The notes under the pieces are model-generated. The model had not been told where the DNA came from. It ran no database searches and saw nothing but the letters and a program-made list of their open reading frames with translations. From assembly GCA_965243185.1 (NCBI GenBank), contig OZ251531.1, forward strand, positions 2,046,001 through 2,110,000: a stretch of DNA of 64,000 nucleotides, given 5' to 3'. Made by a program: the position numbers and the translations under genes. Every line of letters starts with the position of its first letter. The stretch's first letter is position 1. The DNA is from CBDBCU01 sp965243185. Its GTDB lineage: Bacteria > Chloroflexota > Dehalococcoidia > Lucifugimonadales > UBA3495. Positions 42,958 to 51,253 of this stretch are shown in pieces.

Positions 42958-44034
42958 ATGGATGAATCCTACCGGGATACCATCAGCCGGCTCATCGCCG
43001 AGTCGCCTTTTGACATCGATACAGATGTGGAAGTCAGTGGGCGTTTGCCAACCCTTGCCAGTTCGGAGTTTCTGATCAACAAGGGACAAGGCGATTGGGC
43101 CGAGGAAATTGTTTTCAACGCCATCAACCAGCACTCGACGGAGTATCGCGCCCTGAAATATGGGCGGGATGATACCTTGGCCGCCGGTGACCCCGGCTTT
43201 CCCGATTTCTTTGCGGCGTATCAAGAGGAATTGAACTCCATCGGCAAAAAGCCCGACCTGTTGGTATTTCGGCGGTCTGACCTTTCCGATGCCGGGGATT
43301 ACGACTTGGAACGACCGGAGTTCGTTCAATCGGCCATAGCCGCTATTGAAGTTCGCTCCAGCAGCTTTTTGTCGGACCGCTACGCCGCTTTTATCGCCCA
43401 GAGAACGCGGCAGGCGGAAGGGGAGTGCGCCCGGCTGCGGGGGCTTATCTTGCAGGAGCCTTATGCCGCAGCTTTGCAAGAAAAGAGTCCGGCATTGTAC
43501 CAGTTAATTGAAGGGGCGGCGGCCGATACTTTTCGCGAACTGGATTTCCGGGCCAGGAGTTGGGCGTCATCCCAAACCTTGACGGAGTTGAGCGGCTACT
43601 TGAAAGAGTTGAAAGCTCAAATCAAGGTTCTGCACCGGCGGGACTATCTCAGCATAACCCCCAAGCTGGAGGATATTGCCCTGGTCAACCGCTGGATTCA
43701 GCAGTTTGGCGTACCCCACTACTATCTCCAAGTTTTCTTTGACAAAGCCTATGTCATACCCTTTCGGGAAATTCTGGAATTAACCGCTAATCCCGCCAAC
43801 GAGGAAATTTCCTTTTCGGTAGAGCGGGATGTCAAGAATCAGGGCAAGACGACCATCAAGGTCAATGTTCAGGTTGGCCGGGAAGTTTTGAGCAGAATTG
43901 ATCTGCCGGAACACCGGTCGGCAATGAAAGAGCTGGAGCGGGGCCGCCTGCTGTTCTATGTAACCTTTCAGGGCGGCCGGGGCTATCTGGATGCGGAAAT
44001 TTTCGAACGGGAGATTGCCAATGCCGTCTCTTGA
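42958..44034 (+). CDS. AccI-family-like type II restriction endonuclease
   Basis: A 358-residue protein. EVSGRLPTLASSEFLINKGQGDWAEE (residues 25-50) and KKPDLLVFRR then IAAIEVRSSSFLSDRYA (Asp100, Glu131, Arg133) look like a PD-(D/E)XK-type core with Arg in the last place. Overall length, sequence style and the tight coupling to a 506-residue NPPY adenine methyltransferase recall the AccI group, which recognises GT(A/C)(G/T)AC. I recall the family from memory and could not search. A TATAAT at 42900 may drive it. The stop overlaps the methyltransferase start by 14 bases. Confidence 0.75.
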   Translation: MDESYRDTISRLIAESPFDIDTDVEVSGRLPTLASSEFLINKGQGDWAEEIVFNAINQHSTEYRALKYGRDDTLAAGDPGFPDFFAAYQEELNSIGKKPDLLVFRRSDLSDAGDYDLERPEFVQSAIAAIEVRSSSFLSDRYAAFIAQRTRQAEGECARLRGLILQEPYAAALQEKSPALYQLIEGAAADTFRELDFRARSWASSQTLTELSGYLKELKAQIKVLHRRDYLSITPKLEDIALVNRWIQQFGVPHYYLQVFFDKAYVIPFREILELTANPANEEISFSVERDVKNQGKTTIKVNVQVGREVLSRIDLPEHRSAMKELERGRLLFYVTFQGGRGYLDAEIFEREIANAVS

Positions 44035-45541
44035 ATCCGGCTATCTGGAAACCGTGGGCAGCGACCACCGCAAGGCTTGGGGGCAGTTTTTTACTCATCC
44101 CCAAGTGGCCCGGTTTATGGCGCAGTGGGTAGCGGCCTCCGGTAAGGGCGATATGTATGACCCGGCTTTTGGGTTGGGGGTGTTTCGGGAAGTTTTGCCG
44201 GCGGATTCGGGGATTGCCTTTGCCGGCAGCGAGGCGGACGGGCGGATTCTTGATTATTGGGCTGCGGCAAAGCCCGGCGGGCAAGCGGCAGTGCGGAGGG
44301 AGGATTACCTGCTGGCTTGGGGCCGGCAGTATGGCGGCATTGTTTGCAACCCGCCTTATATGCGCTTTCAGCGGTTTCCGAACCGCCCCCAAGTTTTTGA
44401 GCAGTTTGCGCGGCGGCTGAACCTCAAGCTGCCCGGCTACATTAACACGGCGTCGGCTTTCCTGCTCAAGTCCTTGTCGGAGTTGGATACTGGCGGGCGG
44501 CTGGCCTACATTATGCCGCTGGAGTTTCTGAATACCGGGTACGGATCGGTAGTTAAGGAGCAGTTGACGGTGGGGCGTCATCTGGCTGCCTTGATTCGGC
44601 TGGACTGCGAAAGGGAGGTGATTCCCGATGCCATTACTTCCTTGGGCATCATTCTTTACGATAAGGCCGCTGAATTCTCCGGGGTTAAGTTCTATACGGC
44701 GGCATCGATTCAAGATTTGGATTGCCTGCTGGAGCGGGTACCGGTTGCCGAAATTCCTTATGGTCAGCTGGCGGCGCGAGAGAAGTGGCTGCCTTACTTT
44801 GACGCCGCCCGGTTGACGCCGGATTATGCCAATACCGTTCCGGTAGAGTATTATGGGCATTTCAGCCGGGGGATTGCCACCGGAGCCAACCGGTTCTTTG
44901 CCCTGCGCCCCTCGGAAGCCCAAGCCCTGGGGCTGGACGCCGGGGAAGTGGCACCGGCTATCACCAAAAGCGTACAGATTCAGAAGCCATTTTTCACGGC
45001 GGCGGATTACGCCAATCTAGTGAAATTGGATGCGCGGATGCTGCTGTTTAATGTCAATGGCAACCTTTCGGCGGCGGCAGAGCGTTACGTTCAATCCGGG
45101 GAGCGGCAGGGCTTTCATCAGGGCTACATTACCCGTAACCGCCAACCTTGGTACAAAAACGAAACTCGCCGGCCCGCTCCGCTGCTCTTGGGCGTATTTT
45201 CCCGGGGCGGGTACAAGATTGTCCGGAACACCTCGGACGCCTTGAACCTGACTTGCTTTCACGGATTCCAGCCGCACCGGTCGGGAGAGGATTACATTGA
45301 CCGGCTGTTTCTCTATTTCCATTCCCGTCCGGGCCGGGAACTGGTATCGCTGTCCATACGTAAATATGGCGACGCGCTGGACAAGTTCGAGCCGAATGAC
45401 TTGAACCGGGCATTGACGCCGGCGCCCCGGGTGTTGGCGGCCATTACTGACGCGGCGGTGTCGGAAGCGATGCGGCAGCTGCGGGAAACGGGACGGACGC
45501 CGGATTGCGTGGATTCCTGGTTTGGTGGGCTGACCCGGTGA
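44021..45541 (+). CDS. N6-adenine DNA methyltransferase (Eco57I-like, gamma class)
   Basis: A 506-residue enzyme: RKAWGQFFTHPQVARFMAQWV (start of the N-12 class), SAM motif DMYDPAFGLGVFREVL, and catalytic GGIVCNPPYMRFQRF (NPPY near residue 109), then LAYIMPLEFLNTGYGSVVK. A C-terminal specificity region follows, including FFTAADYANLVKL and LFLYFHSRPGRELV. It protects the sites cut by the upstream AccI-like nuclease. The ATG 44021 lies inside the nuclease 3' end, so the pair is coupled. Confidence 0.88.
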   Translation: MPSLESGYLETVGSDHRKAWGQFFTHPQVARFMAQWVAASGKGDMYDPAFGLGVFREVLPADSGIAFAGSEADGRILDYWAAAKPGGQAAVRREDYLLAWGRQYGGIVCNPPYMRFQRFPNRPQVFEQFARRLNLKLPGYINTASAFLLKSLSELDTGGRLAYIMPLEFLNTGYGSVVKEQLTVGRHLAALIRLDCEREVIPDAITSLGIILYDKAAEFSGVKFYTAASIQDLDCLLERVPVAEIPYGQLAAREKWLPYFDAARLTPDYANTVPVEYYGHFSRGIATGANRFFALRPSEAQALGLDAGEVAPAITKSVQIQKPFFTAADYANLVKLDARMLLFNVNGNLSAAAERYVQSGERQGFHQGYITRNRQPWYKNETRRPAPLLLGVFSRGGYKIVRNTSDALNLTCFHGFQPHRSGEDYIDRLFLYFHSRPGRELVSLSIRKYGDALDKFEPNDLNRALTPAPRVLAAITDAAVSEAMRQLRETGRTPDCVDSWFGGLTR

Positions 45542-45551
45542 CGCCAAAACA

Positions 45552-45580
45552 TTGCCGATTTCAGGGGCAGCCATTATAAT
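45552..45580 (+). promoter_or_regulatory. promoter of the LLM oxidoreductase
   Basis: TTGCCG (45552-45557), 17-base spacer, TATAAT (45575-45580). Start of transcription near 45587 leaves a 43-base leader. Confidence 0.7.
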
Positions 45581-45629
45581 TGCCCCCGGATGATACCCCT
45601 AACCCGCACATCTTAACCGAGGATTTGCA

Positions 45630-46793
45630 ATGTTCACCAGTTTCAGCGCTTCCTATGCCGGGCATATCGTGGATGACCACTTGGGTTTTGACGGCACCCC
45701 GGCCAATGACCGCAACTATCCCAACGAAACCCTGGCTCAGGCTTTTGACTGGGCTTTGGACTTTTCCCGCCACCTGGAGAGCTTGGGCTACGATGAGTTC
45801 TGGATGGCGGAACACCATTTCCAGACCGAGGGGTATGAGTGCATCCCCAACCTGCTGATGCTGAGCCTGTATCTGGCGACGCACACGGAGCGGCTCAAGT
45901 ACGGCTGCGGGTTCAACATTACCCCCATGTGGCATCCGCTGCGGCTGGCCGAGGATTACGCGATGGCGGATATTCTGACCGGTGGGCGGGTGATTTTCGG
46001 CGTAGGCCGGGGCTACCATACCCGGGAGGTGGAGACCTTTGCCGCGCCGATGTTGGACGGCGACGCCAACCGGGAGCTGTTCGAGGAACAGGTCGAGGTG
46101 CTGGTCAAAGCCTTTACCGAGGAATCTTTTTCCCATCAGGGCAAGCACTACCAGTTTCCGGCCGATGTGCCGTATCGGGGTTATCAGCTGGAGCGGTTAA
46201 GCCTGGTGCCGCGGCCGCTGCGCCAGCCGGTGGAAATCTGGCAGCCGTTGGTCAGCGGCAATCCCAAGGGCATTGACTTTATGGGACGGATGGGGATTAA
46301 GGCGTTGATTGCCAACACGCCGGAGCCGGCTTTGGAGGAGCGATTGGCGTTGTATCAGCAGGCGGCGGCGGCCCACGGGCGGGAATTGGCCTTGGGCGAG
46401 GATGTGGCTTTGGGCTATCGGTTCTTTATCGCCGACACCGAGGAGCAAGCCATTGAGCAGGCCCGCCCCTATTTTGAGGAGGCGATGAAGTTTGCCGCGC
46501 CGCTGGGCTTGATGCGGTTGAGTCAGGAGCAGATTGACACGGTAGCCCGGCCGGGACGGACGGCGGAGGTGGCTTTGCCGACTTTGGCGGAGGCGGCGGC
46601 CAGCAAGGCGTGGCTCTGCGGTTCGGCGGAGCAGGTGGCGGAGCATTTGATGCGGGTGGAGGATAAGTACCCGGGCGTGGAGCGGGTGAACCTGGGCGCG
46701 GTGATGGGGATGCCGGCGGCGGTGTTCAAGGAGCAGTTGACGCGGTTTGCCGAGGGGGTAATGCCCCTGATGAAAAGCCGCAGCGGGGGTTAG
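45630..46793 (+). CDS. LLM-class flavin/F420-dependent oxidoreductase
   Basis: A 387-residue luciferase-like monooxygenase. FSRHLESLGYDEFWMAEHHF is the family opening, followed by LLMLSLYLATHTERLKYGCG, HPLRLAEDYAMADILTGGRVIFGVGRGY and the late EIWQPLVSG block. These enzymes use FMNH2 or F420 to oxidise or reduce varied substrates and are expanded in Chloroflexota and Actinobacteria. A GAGGA site precedes the ATG. Substrate unknown, and no adjacent pathway gene. Confidence 0.88.
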   Translation: MFTSFSASYAGHIVDDHLGFDGTPANDRNYPNETLAQAFDWALDFSRHLESLGYDEFWMAEHHFQTEGYECIPNLLMLSLYLATHTERLKYGCGFNITPMWHPLRLAEDYAMADILTGGRVIFGVGRGYHTREVETFAAPMLDGDANRELFEEQVEVLVKAFTEESFSHQGKHYQFPADVPYRGYQLERLSLVPRPLRQPVEIWQPLVSGNPKGIDFMGRMGIKALIANTPEPALEERLALYQQAAAAHGRELALGEDVALGYRFFIADTEEQAIEQARPYFEEAMKFAAPLGLMRLSQEQIDTVARPGRTAEVALPTLAEAAASKAWLCGSAEQVAEHLMRVEDKYPGVERVNLGAVMGMPAAVFKEQLTRFAEGVMPLMKSRSGG

Positions 46794-46841
46794 GCCGGCC
46801 GCCGCCGCCCGGCCGCGGCGGCGCATCAGGGGAGTAATGCT

Positions 46842-47600
46842 ATGGAAACCCGGGTAGCCGAAGTTAAGGTAGTAGGCGAAGTGCGGGCGGTAGAATTGCG
46901 GGATGACGGCGGCGGCGTTTTCCGTTTGCGGCTGGCGGATGGGACGGTCGTCAGCGGGGAGTTTGCGGCCGACTACGCAGAGGTTGTTACCGAGGCTTTT
47001 CATCTGCACCAGTGGAGCCATTTGGGGGTCAAGGGTGACGGTGAGTTTGATGATGAGGGAGCGCTGCGGCACATCCGGCGGGCAAATCAATTGCAGATAA
47101 CGGAGCCGGGAGCAGACCCGGATGCGCTGGTGTCCCAAGACCCGCCGGACGATGTTTTGGCGCGGATATTCAAGATGGCGGATGAAATTCGGGAGAAGTA
47201 TCCGGACTTGGATGAGGAGCTGGCGCTCGACATAGAGGAACTGTTCGATGAGCTTAACGCGGAATATCCGGTGCCGGAGGAGCCGGCGGTCGACGTAGGG
47301 CAGCATATCCTGGAAATGTTCGACGAGCTTAACGCGGAGTATCCGGTACCGGAGGAGGAACAACCGCCGGCAGACTTTGCGGCCAACTACAAGCATTACC
47401 TTTACGGGTTTCCGAAAGAGGGGGGAGCGGATGCCGCTTCCGACCCGCCGCCGGATAGTAAAGCGGAGCAGCACATCTTGGAAGTGTTCGAGGAACTCCG
47501 CAATTCCCCGGACGGGCAAGAAGTGGCGGAAGTGTGGCCTACGGACTTGGCGGCGAACCTGGCACATTACCTCTACGGCCACCCCAAAAGGGAAATATGA
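46842..47600 (+). CDS. acidic repeat protein, candidate antitoxin of the following PIN toxin
   Basis: A 252-residue acidic protein not matched to a known antitoxin family. The N-terminal ~90 residues form a small beta domain (EVRAVELRDDGGGVFRLRLA, SGEFAADYAEVVTEAFHLHQ, then VKGDGEFDDEGALRHIRRAN). The C-terminal part contains repeated units: ELFDELNAEYPVPEE twice, a degenerate third EVFEELRNSP, and two copies of the (F/L)AANYKHYLYGFPK-type segment. Its stop shares four bases (ATGA) with the start of the PIN gene, which is the usual antitoxin-toxin arrangement. The antitoxin role is inferred from position and coupling alone. Confidence 0.6.
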   Translation: METRVAEVKVVGEVRAVELRDDGGGVFRLRLADGTVVSGEFAADYAEVVTEAFHLHQWSHLGVKGDGEFDDEGALRHIRRANQLQITEPGADPDALVSQDPPDDVLARIFKMADEIREKYPDLDEELALDIEELFDELNAEYPVPEEPAVDVGQHILEMFDELNAEYPVPEEEQPPADFAANYKHYLYGFPKEGGADAASDPPPDSKAEQHILEVFEELRNSPDGQEVAEVWPTDLAANLAHYLYGHPKREI

Positions 47601-48025
47601 CTCCCGGCAATCAGGCAGTCTTTGCCGATACCGGCTATTGGGTTGCTCTTTTGAACCCCAGAGACGGCTTGTACCAAAAGGCCCGTCTGGCCGGCGAGCG
47701 GTTTCGTTCTTGCCGGATAATCACCAGCGAGTTGGTGCTGGTGGAGTTTCTAGCGGCTGTGTCCGGCGGTGGTTACGGAAGTCGCCGGCTGGCGGTGAAC
47801 ACGGTAAAGAAACTGGAAAGCAACCCCGATGTGGACATTGTGCCGACGTCCACCGAGCAGTTTGGAAAGGCGTTAGAGCTATACGGAACTCGCCTCGACC
47901 AGCGGTGGAGCCTTACCGACTGCGCTAGCTTTCTGATTATGCAGGACTTGGGCATTCAGTCCGCTTTGGCTGAGGACCATCATTTTATCCAAGCAGGATT
48001 TAGGGCCTTGATGCGGGAAGTCTGA
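47597..48025 (+). CDS. PIN-domain ribonuclease toxin
   Basis: A 142-residue PIN protein. The first motif is VFADTGYWVALLNPRDGLYQKA, the Glu is in SELVLVEFLAA, and the C-terminal acidic region is DQRWSLTDCASFLIMQDLGI followed by ALAEDHHFIQAGF. These match the VapC subtype that starts FxDTxYWxALLNPRD. The ATG 47597 overlaps the stop of the acidic repeat protein, so both are co-translated. Confidence 0.88.
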   Translation: MTPGNQAVFADTGYWVALLNPRDGLYQKARLAGERFRSCRIITSELVLVEFLAAVSGGGYGSRRLAVNTVKKLESNPDVDIVPTSTEQFGKALELYGTRLDQRWSLTDCASFLIMQDLGIQSALAEDHHFIQAGFRALMREV

Positions 48026-48041
48026 ACTGACTTGTTCCGCC

Positions 48042-48539
48042 CTACTTCCCATCCGCCCAGTCAACTCCGGCCGCCGGATAAACCGGGTGCGTCAAATAGT
48101 GCCAGGTCAATACGCCGCGCAGCCCTTGCAGGAACAGATACCCCGGTATCAGCAGGTAAATAGTCATAGAATAGGGATTCAGATTGCCCGGCGCCAAGCC
48201 AAAGATTGCCAGACCGAACAAGGCCGCCTTACTGACCAAGTGGTAAGCCAGCAACGCCGCCGCCGCCAAGCGAAAGCGTTTCAAGACGCCTATGGATAGT
48301 GCCGCTATCAAACCCGACTCCAGCAGCACATACAAGAATTGCCCCAAGGTGGGTTGGACAAGCCCGGTAACTGCCGGGTCTCCGAAATAGGTTGTCGTTA
48401 CCGCCACCGACAGCATACCGGCAAGCGCTAACCCGGTCACGCCGCCCCACAGGATACGCTTGCCGGCCTGCCGCAAATCCGACCCTATCATCCAGCCGGG
48501 CAAAGTCAATCCCGCCAACTTCACCGTCTCGCTTTCCAT
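48042..48539 (-). CDS. membrane protein of unknown function
   Basis: A 165-residue protein starting MESETVKLAGL at ATG 48539 with a GGTAGGGGGG stretch upstream. It has about four hydrophobic helices: ILWGGVTGLALAGMLSVAV, FLYVLLESGLIAALSIGVL, AAALLAYHLVSKAALFGLAIF and YSMTIYLLIPGYLFLQGL. No family recognised. It lies 11 bases after trxB and may be read with it. Longer in-frame starts overlap trxB and are rejected. Confidence 0.7.
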   Translation of the reverse strand: MESETVKLAGLTLPGWMIGSDLRQAGKRILWGGVTGLALAGMLSVAVTTTYFGDPAVTGLVQPTLGQFLYVLLESGLIAALSIGVLKRFRLAAAALLAYHLVSKAALFGLAIFGLAPGNLNPYSMTIYLLIPGYLFLQGLRGVLTWHYLTHPVYPAAGVDWADGK

Positions 48540-48550
48540 CGCCCCCCTAC

Positions 48551-49480
48551 CTACTTCCCCCGCAAATAGCGGTAAGCCGCTATCGCCGCCGTAGCCCCAT
48601 CCCCGGCAGAAGTTACCAGTTGCGCCGCCGAATGTTGCCGCACATCCCCGGCGGCGTACAAGCCCGCCGTTGCCGTCTCCATCCACAAGTTCACCGGAAT
48701 ATGGCCGCCCCGGTCGGGTTCGACCAAGCCCCGGGCCAGTTCCGAGTTGGGTTCCAGTCCCACATAGATAAAGACGCCAGCCAAATCCACAGCATCCTCT
48801 TGCCCGGTGGCGGCGTTATGCAATTTCACCCCGGACACCGTATCCGTCCCGCAAATCTCCATCACCCGGGTATTGCGGACAATCTCAACTTTGGGGTTTT
48901 CCGCCAGCCGGGTTTGCAAAGTTTGCTGCGCCCGCAGTTCCTCCCGGCGATGAAAAAGCAGCACCCGGTCGGCATATTCGGTCAAAGTCAACGCCTCATC
49001 GGCCGCCGCATCGCCGCCGCCGACCACGCCCACGATTTGCCCCATAACCAACGGCCCGTCGCAGGTAGCGCAGTGGGACACGCCCCGGCCCCACAGCCGT
49101 TCCTCTCCCGGAATGCCCGCCGACCGCAGCCGGGAGCCGGTAGCGATGATAACCGCTTTGGCATGGTAGCGGCCGCCATCCGCGTCCACCCGAAAATCGG
49201 AACCGGGGCCGCCCTCCCGGACAATCCCGGTGACCTCATCCATCAAAAACTCGACCCCGGCAGCCATCGCTTGCTCCTGCACCACCGGCCCCAATTCCGC
49301 CCCGGCAATGCCCTCGGGAAAGCCGGGAAAGTTATCAATCCGCTCGACATTGATAATCTGCGCCCCGCCCATCATCCGCTCGACCAAGCCGGTGGACAAG
49401 CCGTAACGGGCGGCGTACAGCCCCGCCGTCATCCCGGCCAAGCCGCCGCCTACGATCATCAGGTCATAACTATCGGCCAC
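48551..49480 (-). CDS. trxB: thioredoxin-disulfide reductase-like flavoprotein
   Basis: A 309-residue pyridine nucleotide-disulfide oxidoreductase: YDLMIVGGGLAGMTAGLYAARYGL (FAD site), NVERIDNFPGFPEGIAGAEL, the redox-active SHCATCDGPLVMG (CATC), VGVVGGGDAAADEA (NADPH site), and TATAGLYAAGDVR near the end. It reduces thioredoxin or a related partner using NAD(P)H. No thioredoxin gene is adjacent. Confidence 0.93.
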   Translation of the reverse strand: MADSYDLMIVGGGLAGMTAGLYAARYGLSTGLVERMMGGAQIINVERIDNFPGFPEGIAGAELGPVVQEQAMAAGVEFLMDEVTGIVREGGPGSDFRVDADGGRYHAKAVIIATGSRLRSAGIPGEERLWGRGVSHCATCDGPLVMGQIVGVVGGGDAAADEALTLTEYADRVLLFHRREELRAQQTLQTRLAENPKVEIVRNTRVMEICGTDTVSGVKLHNAATGQEDAVDLAGVFIYVGLEPNSELARGLVEPDRGGHIPVNLWMETATAGLYAAGDVRQHSAAQLVTSAGDGATAAIAAYRYLRGK

Positions 49481-49533
49481 GCCGGAAACCTCCAGGGTAG
49501 CAGTGTCAGCGGGGGCATTTTAGCCTAAAAACC

Positions 49534-49565
49534 CGGCGGGCCGAGTTTCTTTTCTCGACCCGCCG
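49534..49565. terminator. hairpin upstream of trxB
   Basis: CGGCGGG-C-CGAG with CTCG-A-CCCGCCG, one mismatch, and an 8-base pyrimidine loop. Terminator-like in either direction. Confidence 0.45.
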
Positions 49566-49582
49566 TTCCCTTTGCTGAAGTT

Positions 49583-49607
49583 TCCCCGACCGCCCGGCGG
49601 TCGGGGA
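49583..49607. terminator. hairpin after the 49617 membrane protein
   Basis: TCCCCGACC (49583-49591) pairs with GGTCGGGGA (49599-49607) around a 7-base GC-rich loop. It lies 9 bases beyond the minus-strand stop at 49617. Confidence 0.55.
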
Positions 49608-49616
49608 GCTTTGCCG

Positions 49617-50000
49617 CTACGCCGCAAAACGCGGAGCATCCTCCCGCCGGCCGCCCAAAATGTTGATGACATAAGGCAGGCTGAGCAGCGGGACAATCGC
49701 CCAAACCAACGGCAGCCACCAATCGCCCTTAATCAATCCGCCCAAGACTGCGCCGCTGACGGCGAGGCTGCCGACGATGCCCAACAGCAGCAACGCCAAG
49801 GCAATGCCGGCCAGTTTGGGCGTCGGCCGCGCCGTAAAGAGCAGCCAAAGGAGGGCTACGGCCGCCAGGGGGTGGAACAGCACGATGGGAAGCCGTTCCC
49901 ACAACCCGCCATCGGCAAAGGTGCTTATCGCCAAGCCCAAGGCGGCCAGCAGGGCGTACACCACCGCCAGCACAATCAGGGGAACACGCAACGAATTCAT
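49617..50000 (-). CDS. four-helix membrane protein of unknown function
   Basis: A 127-residue protein starting MNSLRVPLIVLAVVYALLAALGLAI at ATG 50000 with GAGAGGTGAG upstream. Four hydrophobic segments are visible (residues 5-25, 38-56, 62-84, 90-115), with WERLPIVLFHP between the first two and a short basic tail RREDAPRFAA. No domain recognised. Confidence 0.7.
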   Translation of the reverse strand: MNSLRVPLIVLAVVYALLAALGLAISTFADGGLWERLPIVLFHPLAAVALLWLLFTARPTPKLAGIALALLLLGIVGSLAVSGAVLGGLIKGDWWLPLVWAIVPLLSLPYVINILGGRREDAPRFAA

Positions 50001-50233
50001 ACTCTCACCTCTCTTTTCCAGATTAGGTAGCTGAATACCATCGCCACGCTCGGCGGTTCCTGATTCCAGTATCCCACAGGGTCGGCATATATGCAATAGG
50101 AATAATCACTATTTTCCCAGGCAAAATTGGGAAAAACTATACCTGATGGCCGTTACCGGCTATAATTCTCCCCAAAACGCACCCCTACCACGGCAGAACG
50201 CGGCCGGGCCGGCCGCGAAAGGAACGGTTGAAA

Positions 50234-50683
50234 ATGGCCGATAACAAGTTCACCACCTGGGTTCACGGGGCCAGTATGCAGGTGGAATACCCCAACCGCA
50301 TTACTTCGGTGCGGCATACCGGCCCCTTTGTCCGCATCGAGGGCACCGCCGGGCAAAACACCTGGCTGCACTTTCCCATTGCCACCATGACCCAATGCAA
50401 CGGCGAAGGCGTGCGGGTCGAGGCGGTCCTGGTCAGTTTCCGCACCCGCCCCTACGCCGTAGTCCACGAGGTAATCCTGTACGACGGGGAAAAGCGCATT
50501 GCCGAACATACCGACCTCGGCTTGCAGGGCGACCACTTGTCCGCCCGCTTTGCCGTACCCGGCACCCCGGAGGCCCAGCAGGGACTGAATGTAACCATCG
50601 GCGTAACTTTCCCGCCCGGCGCCCCGGAGGTGCGGGCCATGCAGTTGGAAATAGTAGGCGTAGGCGTCGAGTTTGCCGGGTAG
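50234..50683 (+). CDS. beta-sandwich protein, DUF6623-like
   Basis: A 149-residue soluble protein: FTTWVHGASMQVEYPNRITSV, TWLHFPIATMTQ, VRVEAVLVSFRTRPYAVVHEVILYDGEKRI, then LSARFAVPGTPEAQQGLNVTIGVTFPP. The alternating strands and the WVHG start resemble DUF6623-type proteins (from memory, not searched). Function unknown. A TATAAT at 50161 lies upstream. ATG 50234 is preferred; TTG 50228 is also in frame. Confidence 0.65.
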   Translation: MADNKFTTWVHGASMQVEYPNRITSVRHTGPFVRIEGTAGQNTWLHFPIATMTQCNGEGVRVEAVLVSFRTRPYAVVHEVILYDGEKRIAEHTDLGLQGDHLSARFAVPGTPEAQQGLNVTIGVTFPPGAPEVRAMQLEIVGVGVEFAG

Positions 50684-50728
50684 CCAAGGGGCAATGCTGT
50701 AGGTCCAAAAAGATTACCCCGAACCGAA

Positions 50729-51253
50729 TTACAGCATCCCCTCCAGCCCGATCAGTCCGAACAGCCCGCCCAAAACTCCGGCGGCCACGATTACCGCCGG
50801 AGCCGGTATGCGGTAGTAAGCCACCGCTCCAAAAGAGAGCAAGGCAATAACCGCGCCGCCCGGGCCAGGAGCCGCGCGCGCCCACAGCAGAAACACCACG
50901 CCCACCACCAGACCGACCGCCGTAGCGTTGACACCGACCAGCGCAATCCGCATCCAGGGATAGCGCCGCACCCGCTCCCAAAAGGGCAGCACGGCGTAGA
51001 TAACCAGCACCCCCGGCAGGAATAAACCTACTAACGCCAACAGCAATCCCGGCGCTCCGCCGGCAATGGCACCCAAGTAGGTGCTGAAACTGAACATCAG
51101 CCCGGGCAACGCCAGCATCAAGGCAAAGCCGTCCAGAAACTGCTGCTCCGTAACCCGGCCGGTGTCCACTACTTCCGTCAGCAGCATCGGCAATACCACT
51201 TGACCGCCGCCGAAAATCAGTGACCCGGTGCGGTAAAAGGACTGAGCATTCAC
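50729..51253 (-). pseudogene. chrA: chromate transporter ChrA, C-terminal half, truncated by an IS
   Basis: The 174-residue frame carries the second half of a long ChrA: SFYRTGSLIFGGGQVVLPML, VTEQQFLDGFALMLALPGLMFSFSTYLGA and further helices to the end. The apparent GTG start at 51253 lies in the terminal inverted repeat of the IS30-type element, so its first residues are not native. No ChrA N-terminal half is found on the far side of the element. ChrA exports chromate by sulfate-linked exchange. This copy should be non-functional unless a half-size protein works. Confidence 0.75.
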
